The notes beneath the pieces were generated by a model, which worked only from the letters and a program-made list of their open reading frames with translations, was not told the DNA's origin and did not search any database. From CAWEHU01 sp963808965 (GTDB lineage Bacteria > Pseudomonadota > Alphaproteobacteria > Acetobacterales > Acetobacteraceae): 64,000 nt of DNA. A program made the translations under genes and the position numbers. The DNA lies in assembly GCA_963808965.1 (NCBI GenBank), contig CAWEHU010000020.1, forward strand, positions 204,884-268,883, given 5' to 3'. Below, one piece after another: positions 56,783 to 64,000 of the stretch. Every line of letters starts with the position of its first letter. The first letter of the stretch is position 1.

Positions 56783-57043
56783 TCACAAAACCTCTGGTTC
56801 TTCGAGGAGCTGCAGGATGTCCGTGTAGCCGTGCTGCTCGGCGATACAGCGAAGTTCTCTCACGACCTCTTCTTTCAGTTCGCCTTTCCGATCATTCCAG
56901 GTCGTTTCCGCGTCCCAAGACTGGCCATAACCGCGTCCCACGTAACTTGCGACCCTATTGAGGGCATACCCCGCGGTTTGAAACAATGCGGGAGGGAATC
57001 GATCAAGTCGAAAGGCGGCGAGGATGGAAGCCGGGACATTCAC
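56783..57043 (-). CDS. Small hypothetical protein next to the PIN/AbrB module
   Basis: An 86-residue frame beginning with GTG at 57043: MNVPASILAAFRLDRFPPAL, then ALNRVASYVGRGYGQSWDAE, then KEEVVRELRCIAEQHGYTDI and LQLLEEPEVL. No family recognised. Immediately upstream a 22-codon frame ends in a stop that overlaps this GTG. The arrangement downstream of the PIN toxin suggests a third small partner of the module, or remnants of one. Confidence 0.45.
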   Translation of the reverse strand: MNVPASILAAFRLDRFPPALFQTAGYALNRVASYVGRGYGQSWDAETTWNDRKGELKEEVVRELRCIAEQHGYTDILQLLEEPEVL

Positions 57044-57123
57044 GCCTTCCTTGATTTAATCGTCTGAATGCGATCCATTTCTTCGTCGGAGCCAGATCCT
57101 TCCCTCACTCTCGCCTGGCAGGT

Positions 57124-57534
57124 TCACCTCAAAATGCGGCTTTCGAGTTCGGCAACCGATAGCACCGTAACCGATGCAACTCCGGGCAGCACTTTGAGGT
57201 CAGCATCACCGGTCACGAGCGGCACCCCCGCCGCAATGCTCAGTCGGAGAAAAATGAGGTCATCGCGGTCCCGGCAGGTCGCGGGAAGCCTCGAGAGAGA
57301 ATCGGGCAATGGCACGATCTCGGCATAGGGGAGATAATTTTCCAGCAGCGCCGTGCGCTCAGCGGGATCGAGCCGGAATTTTGGGTACGCAAGAACGCGC
57401 AACAGCTCGCTTGTCGTTTCGTGGCAAACGACTGGGGTCAGCTTCCCGCTCGCCCACGTATGGCGCAGCCAAGCAAGCCTGCGTCCGAAAATGAGTGCGG
57501 AGACGACGACATTGGTGTCGAACACCGCGCGCAC
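57124..57534 (-). CDS. PIN-domain toxin (PilT N-terminus type)
   Basis: A 136-residue PIN nuclease of the putative toxin family COG1569-like: MRAVFDTNVVVSALIFGRRL (first Asp), HETTSELLRVLAYPKFRLD (Glu), CRDRDDLIFLRLSIAAG (Asp pair) and LVTGDADLKVLP (last Asp). It starts 9 bp after the AbrB-like antitoxin gene on the same strand. Acts presumably as an RNase held inactive by its antitoxin. Intact. Confidence 0.85.
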   Translation of the reverse strand: MRAVFDTNVVVSALIFGRRLAWLRHTWASGKLTPVVCHETTSELLRVLAYPKFRLDPAERTALLENYLPYAEIVPLPDSLSRLPATCRDRDDLIFLRLSIAAGVPLVTGDADLKVLPGVASVTVLSVAELESRILR

Positions 57535-57543
57535 AACTCGCGA

Positions 57544-57777
57544 TCAGCCCTGCTGGCCCTCCTTGCGTGCCCAGGCAACAGCCTCGGCTACGTCCTCCTC
57601 CTTGATCCCGAGTGCTGCGAGCTTCCGGCGCACGGCCGCAGCGGCGCCGGGCCGCGCCGGGGTGAGCACCAAGCGCTCGTTCTCGACCTCCACCTCGAAA
57701 TACGGGGGGTTGCCCAACGCCTCTATGGCGCGGCGGGGTAAGGTCAACTGGTTCTTGGCGGTAAGCTTCGCGAGCAT
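57544..57777 (-). CDS. AbrB/SpoVT-type antitoxin
   Basis: A 77-residue protein with an AbrB-like swapped-hairpin N-terminus (MLAKLTAKNQLTLPRRAIEA, LGNPPYFEVEVENERLVLTP) and a helical C-terminal tail (AAVRRKLAALGIKEEDVAEA) that should bind the toxin. ATG at 57777; the longer frame is not conserved. It precedes the PIN toxin gene by 9 bp, the normal antitoxin-first order, and probably autoregulates. Confidence 0.82.
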   Translation of the reverse strand: MLAKLTAKNQLTLPRRAIEALGNPPYFEVEVENERLVLTPARPGAAAAVRRKLAALGIKEEDVAEAVAWARKEGQQG

Positions 57778-57874
57778 GAGCGGAATGTAAGGAAGTAAGG
57801 TGAGCTCCGCAAGCGGAAGGCTCTTCGAGCCGCCAGAGCCCACCTAGCCGAAGCCGCGGGCCGCCCCGTCATAG

Positions 57875-59385
57875 CTACGGCGCCCCGAAGCTGAACGCGT
57901 AGATCCGTCCCGTCCCCGGCCACATACAAGCGGTCCTCTGCGGCCAGGATCGTGACGAAATGCCGCAGACCCGCCATCGCATCGCCCGCTCCACCCCCGC
58001 TGAACACCGGCTCTCCGGTGTCGCCACGGAAGCCATGCAGCCGGTTATCCCCCTCCGCCCCAACGACCCAGACAATGGGATTGGCACTGCCGTCCGTCGT
58101 GGTGACGATCGGAGCGCCGCGGCCGTCCAGCGGCGCACACCAAGCCGTGCGCAGTCGCGGCCCGGCGCTGATCTCGATTGCAGTCAGCCCGGAGCCGCCC
58201 GTCTGCCCAGGGCAGGAAGCGCCTCGGTTCGGGAAAACGACGAAGACCCCTTCCCTTCCGGGATAAGTCGCCGGAGCCGTGATGATCGAGCGAGTTCGAG
58301 ACCCGCTGGACGAGCAGGCTGCCGCCGATCCCGCCCAAATTGCGCCGGTCCAGCAAGTAGGCGTTGCCATCCTTGCCGAGCGCGAGAAGCAGAGACGCGG
58401 CACCCCGATCCCCCGGCAGATCGAGAGGCAAAGGATTGGAGCCGCCGAGATCGGCATCCTCGTCGTCGAGTTGCCGCCAGTTCGTCGGCGCGAAGAAGTC
58501 GCGCGCATCGGTCGAGTGATGCAGGTCGGGGGCCAGACGGAGGACTGCTTCGCCATCGCCCCAAGTGCGGGCGCCTTCGGTGTTGCCGGTCGCGACGAAC
58601 AGCGACTGCCCGTCCGAGCTGATCCCGCCGGGCGCCCAGATACCGCCTTTCCGGGCGCGTGTCGCCCAGGCCGCGATCACCTCCGGCCGGTCCACCCGCA
58701 GCCCGACCACCCAGCCATGGTAATCGCCGCAATCCCCGAAATGGCCGCCGAACGGCACGTAGAGTCGGTCTCCCAGAAGCAGCAACGCGCTGCGCTGGCC
58801 TTGCACCGGCACGTTGAACGCCGCACCCTTGGCGCGCAGCCCGCTGGCAATGTTCACCGGCCAGCCGGGCAGCACCGACCCGTCCTTAAGCGAGAGGCCG
58901 AAGACGAGGTGCTGGGGTGTCCCGTGCTCATCGACCATGGCGTCGAGGTAGACAGCCCCCCTCCCCTCATCGAGGACCGGCGTGCCCGTGATCCCGAGCG
59001 GGTCGATGTTGCCGCACGGTAGAGCCGAGCGCGCCACTGGGGCTCCGACCTCCCTGTGCCAGACCTCCCGGCCGGTAGCAGCGTCCAGCGCGTAGACGAG
59101 GTTGGATTCCGTGGCGACGATCAGGAGCCCGGATCGGGCTCCCGGCGGCTTCCAGTAGAGCGGCTGGGCATAGACATGGCCCTGGACTCTCCCATCGAAC
59201 GCCGGATCGAGATGGACGCGCGCGGCACGATCCCAGGTCAGGCCCGGAAGGATGTAATGCCCGCTTCTGTCCGGACCGCCGTGATAGCCCGGCACGGTCG
59301 CATCGCCCGGCGTCGCCGCGAACACCGGACCGGCAACCGTGCAGAATGCGAGGAGCACGAGTGATAGGTATCGCCGCGCCAGCAC
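57875..59385 (-). pseudogene. PQQ-like beta-propeller repeat protein (BamB/quinoprotein type), two +1 frameshifts
   Basis: An exported protein. The GTG at 59385 gives a signal peptide (VLARRYLSLVLLAFCTVAGP...FAA). PQQ-type propeller blades follow: LLIVATESNLVYALDAATGR, EVWHREVG, DPLGITGTPVLDEGRGAVYL, GIWAPGGISSDGQSLFVATG. An extra base near 58280 moves the text to the second frame (IITAPATYPGREGVFVVFPN, IVTTTDGSANPIVWVVGAEG), and another near 57905 to the third, which ends GRIYAFSFGAP at 57875. About 500 residues. Catalytic residues of quinoprotein dehydrogenases are not evident; a structural or assembly role is possible. Confidence 0.78.
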
Positions 59386-59507
59386 GAACGGGTCCCTCCC
59401 TTTCTGTTCAACCGGTTCCGACCTAAGCGTCCGGCCCGATAAGGAACTCTCCAATCGGTTCCCGCTTAAGCTTCTCCGCAAATACAAGAAATGCCAGGAG
59501 AGTCCGG

Positions 59508-61589
59508 ATGTCGACCGCCATCCAAACCCGGGGCAATACGGCCGTCTCGCTGATCGGCTGGCTTGCGGTCGCCGTGCTCGGGGCTGTCGGCCTCGGGATC
59601 GTCGCGCTGAGTTGGGGCGAGCCGGTGAACGCCGTGTGGCTCGTGATCGCTGCGGTCTGCTCCTACCTGGTCGCCTACCGGTTCTACGCCTTGTTCGTCG
59701 CCCGGACGGTCGCCGGGGTGGACGCGACCCGCGCGACTCCCGCCATGCGCCGCAATGACGGGCTCGATTACGTGCCGACCAATCGATACGTGCTGTTCGG
59801 CCATCACTTCGCGGCCATCGCCGGGGCCGGACCGCTGGTCGGGCCGGTGCTCGCAGCACAGATGGGCTACCTGCCGGGCACGCTTTGGATCATCTTTGGC
59901 GCAGTATTCGCGGGTTGCGTGCAGGACTTCATGGTTCTCTTCATCTCCACGAGGCGCGACGGCCGCAGCCTCGGCGAGATGATCCGCTCGGAGATGGGCG
60001 ACACGCCGGGCGTGATCGCGCTGTTCGGCGTACTGATGATCATGATCATCCTGCTCGCGGTGCTGGCGCTGATCGTGGTCAAGGCACTGGCCGGCAGTCC
60101 CTGGGGCACCTTCACGGTGTTCTCGACGATCCCTATCGCGGTGTTCATGGGGCTCTACACCCGCTTCCTGCGTCCGCACCGGATCGGCGAGATGTCGGCG
60201 ATCGGCTTCGTGCTGCTGATGGCGGGGATCTTCCTCGGCCAGCCGGTCAGCCAGAGCGCGACGCTGGCGCCGCTCTTCACCTTCAGCGGCACGACGCTCG
60301 CGTTGATGTTGATCGGCTACGGGTTCGTCGCGGCGGTGCTGCCCGTGTGGCTTGTGCTGGCCCCACGCGACTACCTCTCTACCTTCCTCAAGATCGGCAC
60401 AATCTGCTCGCTCGCCATTGGCATCGTGATCGTGATGCCGGAACTGAAGATGCCCCCGGTCAGCAAGTTCGTGGACGGCACCGGCCCGGTGTTCTCAGGA
60501 AGCCTGTTCCCGTTCCTGTTCATCACCATCGCCTGCGGGGCCTGCTCGGGATTTCACGCGCTGATCTCGTCCGGCACCACGCCGAAGATGGTCGAGAACG
60601 AGATGCAGACCCGCTTCATCGGCTACGGCGCGATGCTGGCGGAGTCGTTTGTTGCGATTATGGCGCTGATCGCCGCCTGCGTGCTGCAACCGGGCGCCTA
60701 CTTCGCGATGAACGCGCCGGCCGGCCTCATCGGCACGACCGCTCAGGAAGCGGCGCAGACGATCACCGGATGGGGCTTCGTCATCACCCCGGACCAGCTC
60801 ACGACGATCGCACAGGATGTGGGCGAGAACACGATCCTCTCCCGCGCGGGAGGCGCGCCCACGCTCGCTGTCGGGATGGCGCAGATTCTCTCGGGGATCA
60901 TCGGTGGCAAGACGCTGATGGCGTTCTGGTACCACTTCGCGATTCTGTTCGAGGCGCTGTTCATCCTCACCACGGTGGACGCGGGCACCCGGGTGGCGCG
61001 GTTCATGATCCAGGATCTGCTCGGCGTGTGGATTCCTGCGATGCAGAAGACCCAGTCCTGGGCCGCCAACCTCACCGCCACCGCTCTTGCGGTCGCGGGC
61101 TGGGGCTACTTTCTCTACCAAGGCGTGACGGACCCGTTGGGCGGCGTGAATACGCTTTGGCCGCTGTTCGGCATCTCCAACCAGATGCTGGCGGCGATCG
61201 CGCTCACGCTCTGCACCGTCGTGCTCTTCAAGATGAAGCGGCAGCGCTATGCCTGGGTAACGGTCGTGCCCACGATCTGGCTCTGCATCTGCACCCTGAC
61301 GGCGGGGTTCCAGAAGCTCTTCCACCCGAATCCGGCCATCGGCTTTCTGTCTCACCGCGCTCAGTTCGCGGATGCGCTCGCGAATGGGCAACTCCTCGCC
61401 CCGGCGAAGACGATTGCCGAGATGCAGGCCATCGTCACGAACGACACGGTGGACGCCGCGCTCTGCGCGGTGTTCATCGCGGTGGTGCTGGCGATGCTGG
61501 CCTATGGGTTCCTGGCGATCCGGCGGGCGCTCTCGAATCCGAACGTGTCCGCGAAAGAGATGGGCTACGAAATGCAGGCGGCGCAATGA
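59508..61589 (+). CDS. cstA: Carbon starvation protein CstA
   Basis: A large inner-membrane protein (693 residues) of the CstA family; E. coli members import peptides or pyruvate under carbon limitation. The N-terminal GWLAVAVLGAVGLGIVALS, FGHHFAAIAGAGPLVGPVLA, LISSGTTPKMVENEMQTRFI and FEALFILTTVDAGTRVARFM are hallmarks; 16-18 TM segments are expected. Start ATG 59508 follows CCAGGAGAG. The stop overlaps the ybdD start (ATGA). Confidence 0.95.
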   Translation: MSTAIQTRGNTAVSLIGWLAVAVLGAVGLGIVALSWGEPVNAVWLVIAAVCSYLVAYRFYALFVARTVAGVDATRATPAMRRNDGLDYVPTNRYVLFGHHFAAIAGAGPLVGPVLAAQMGYLPGTLWIIFGAVFAGCVQDFMVLFISTRRDGRSLGEMIRSEMGDTPGVIALFGVLMIMIILLAVLALIVVKALAGSPWGTFTVFSTIPIAVFMGLYTRFLRPHRIGEMSAIGFVLLMAGIFLGQPVSQSATLAPLFTFSGTTLALMLIGYGFVAAVLPVWLVLAPRDYLSTFLKIGTICSLAIGIVIVMPELKMPPVSKFVDGTGPVFSGSLFPFLFITIACGACSGFHALISSGTTPKMVENEMQTRFIGYGAMLAESFVAIMALIAACVLQPGAYFAMNAPAGLIGTTAQEAAQTITGWGFVITPDQLTTIAQDVGENTILSRAGGAPTLAVGMAQILSGIIGGKTLMAFWYHFAILFEALFILTTVDAGTRVARFMIQDLLGVWIPAMQKTQSWAANLTATALAVAGWGYFLYQGVTDPLGGVNTLWPLFGISNQMLAAIALTLCTVVLFKMKRQRYAWVTVVPTIWLCICTLTAGFQKLFHPNPAIGFLSHRAQFADALANGQLLAPAKTIAEMQAIVTNDTVDAALCAVFIAVVLAMLAYGFLAIRRALSNPNVSAKEMGYEMQAAQ

Positions 61590-61807
61590 TCTGCGGAATT
61601 TGCGATTTGGGGCAAAGCGCCAGGCAATTTGGTCGTCTGTTCGTGCAGACCGCCAACCTGATGGTCGGCATCCCGGATTACGAGACCTACGCCGAGCACC
61701 GGCGGACGCTGCATCCCGGCGAGCCCGTCATGACGCGCGACGAGTTCTTCCGCGAGCGGCAGGAAAGCCGGTACGGCGGCAAGGGACGGGCGTTCCGCTG
61801 CTGCTGA
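61586..61807 (+). CDS. YbdD/YjiX family small protein (DUF466)
   Basis: A 73-residue partner usually encoded directly after cstA. Typical text: FGRLFVQTANLMVGIPDYET, YAEHRRTLHPGEPVMTRDEF and the C-terminal FFRERQESRYGGKGRAFRCC. In E. coli YbdD/YjiX are needed for CstA-type pyruvate uptake. The ATG overlaps the cstA stop by ATGA, so translation is coupled. Complete. Confidence 0.9.
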   Translation: MICGICDLGQSARQFGRLFVQTANLMVGIPDYETYAEHRRTLHPGEPVMTRDEFFRERQESRYGGKGRAFRCC

Positions 61808-61838
61808 TCTGGGCTGCGCCGCGAGCATTGTAATCTTG

Positions 61839-61867
61839 TTGACACCCCCCGGGGTGGCGACTAGAAA
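61839..61867 (+). promoter_or_regulatory. rrn promoter
   Basis: TTGACA at 61839-61844 and TAGAAA at 61862-61867 are separated by 17 bp, with a GC-rich spacer as is common for stringently controlled rRNA promoters. It lies 30 bp past ybdD and about 360 bp before the 16S gene. Confidence 0.75.
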
Positions 61868-61915
61868 GCGCGCCTCGCTGCCGACCGCCCTGGTCGCCGG
61901 CGCCCGGAAACGGGA

Positions 61916-61927
61916 TGTTCTTTGACA
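61916..61927 (+). promoter_or_regulatory. boxA antitermination site of the rrn leader
   Basis: TGTTCTTTGACA matches the boxA consensus TGYTCTTTAANA except one position. It sits about 50 nt after the predicted start, where NusB/NusE load on rRNA transcripts. Confidence 0.7.
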
Positions 61928-62088
61928 ATTGTATCGGGATGGAAGGGATACGTTGGCGGCGCCTTTGGTGGTCTGCGGGTGGATATCTGTGGGCTGCGGA
62001 TGGGTTGACTGGTGGCCTGGGTGGTTTTGGCTTGGGCTTGGCTGGTTGGCTTGATTGGGTGCTGTTCGATGTATCTTGAACGGGTCTC

Positions 62089-62108
62089 ATCGAACGAGTT
62101 CGATGGGG
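62089..62108 (+). repeat. Palindrome copy 1, upstream of 16S
   Basis: ATCGAACGAGTTCGATGGGG, self-complementary in its first 16 bases. A copy with one difference lies downstream of the 16S gene at 63952. Together the copies could pair with one another or each fold alone; they may form part of the pre-16S processing stem. Confidence 0.6.
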
Positions 62109-62227
62109 TCCCGAATGCGTTGACAGGTACGCTTTGAAGTGTTCTCTGCCCTGGGTAGAGGGGTGGGGGACTGGTTGAGTTCGGGTCTGTTCGTTGAAGC
62201 GCTGGCCTTATGGTTGGTGCGGAGATG

Positions 62228-63829
<1,602 letters not shown>

Positions 63830-63831
63830 AA

Positions 63832-63848
63832 GGTTCCGGTCCGGAACC
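63832..63848 (+). promoter_or_regulatory. Hairpin just after the 16S 3' end
   Basis: GGTTCCG and CGGAACC form a 7-bp stem with a 3-nt loop beginning about 3 nt past the mature 3' end. It may be part of the RNase III processing structure. Confidence 0.45.
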
Positions 63849-63951
63849 GTCGTCGGTCTTCGGTCGTCAGTCGTCAGGCTGGCTCGGAGGCGGCGGGTTT
63901 CGGAACGGCCTGCAAATGCTTCCGGCGGATGCCGGGAGCGGTCGGGTTCCT

Positions 63952-63971
63952 ATCGAACGCGTTCGATGGGG
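63952..63971 (+). repeat. Palindrome copy 2, downstream of 16S
   Basis: ATCGAACGCGTTCGATGGGG, differing from the upstream copy in one base and fully self-complementary in the first 16 bases. Confidence 0.6.
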
Positions 63972-64000
63972 GCCCGGGCTCAAGTCGCCGGTCATCTTTC

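Larger units (their letters stand above)
63830..64000 (+). other. Start of the 16S-23S internal transcribed spacer
   Basis: The last 171 bp hold the leader-side processing hairpin and a copy of the flanking palindrome. No tRNA is reached; tRNA-Ile and tRNA-Ala would be expected beyond the window edge. Confidence 0.7.

Noticed and set aside
60495..61586. A 363-codon minus-strand frame opposite cstA
   Set aside because: Antisense mirror of a well-supported membrane protein gene.
63830..64000. tRNA gene in the rrn spacer
   Set aside because: No clover-leaf elements are reached before the window ends.

Overview
The window comes from the chromosome of a GC-rich alphaproteobacterium, most likely a member of the Acetobacteraceae (Rhodospirillales). 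The main support is the 16S rRNA gene at the right end, whose conserved blocks and variable-region wording match that family as I remember it. The protein repertoire fits: a formyltetrahydrofolate deformylase, a DUF3576 lipoprotein, an alphaproteobacterial porin and a class I ribonucleotide reductase ending in CLACQ. No plasmid, phage or CRISPR signature is visible.

Layout. 1-7.1 kb: 3' part of comM, convergent yraN, an Opp/Dpp-type peptide ABC importer (two permeases, two ATPases, no binding protein) and an AI-2E-family exporter. 7.3-14.3 kb: an XRE regulator, then nudF-alaX-sseA-metC (sulfur and tRNA quality themes) convergent with selB, and an RlpA-like lipoprotein-type cell-wall protein. 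14.4-27.2 kb: exopolysaccharide genes in two blocks (gtrA, priming sugar transferase and two GT2 enzymes; then a Wzc-like tyrosine kinase, a flippase and a WecG/TagA transferase). The blocks are separated by nrdA, an AT-rich strip of decayed genes, a Uma2 gene and a VapBC module. 27.2-35.6 kb: guaA, then gndA-HAD phosphatase-pgi-DUF2090 aldolase-clcA, and convergent purU. 35.6-43.8 kb: a coiled-coil protein, an XRE regulator, lnt, an MFS transporter, a DUF3576 lipoprotein, a porin, and the divergent pair thiE-like/yggS.

43.8-52.7 kb is the most distinctive part: a tightly packed ten-gene minus-strand operon of aryl-polyene (APE) type. It holds an acyl carrier protein, an acyl/aryl-ACP ligase, two hotdog dehydratases, an LpxL-like acyltransferase interrupted by an in-frame UGA, a LolA-like carrier, an MMPL exporter, a ketosynthase, a chain-length-factor-like ketosynthase and a ketoreductase. 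I infer that it makes a polyene acyl chain on the carrier protein and exports or anchors it in the outer membrane. The enzymes that usually make or decorate the aryl starter are not in the window.

52.8-64 kb: a MOSC protein, clpB, a small hypothetical, a PIN/AbrB toxin-antitoxin pair, a PQQ-like beta-propeller protein, cstA-ybdD, and an rrn operon with promoter, boxA and a 16S gene. The 16S gene carries an unusual insertion of about 100 nt in the V2 region, folding into three arms.

A recurring oddity: nine otherwise recognisable genes (nudF, metC, nrdA, uma2, gndA, the second XRE gene, lnt, the MFS gene, the porin) and the propeller gene are split by single-base frameshifts, mostly +1. Several are normally essential, so uncorrected long-read indels are a likely explanation. 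The AT-rich strip at 20.0-21.4 kb has a far higher density of breaks and looks truly decayed.
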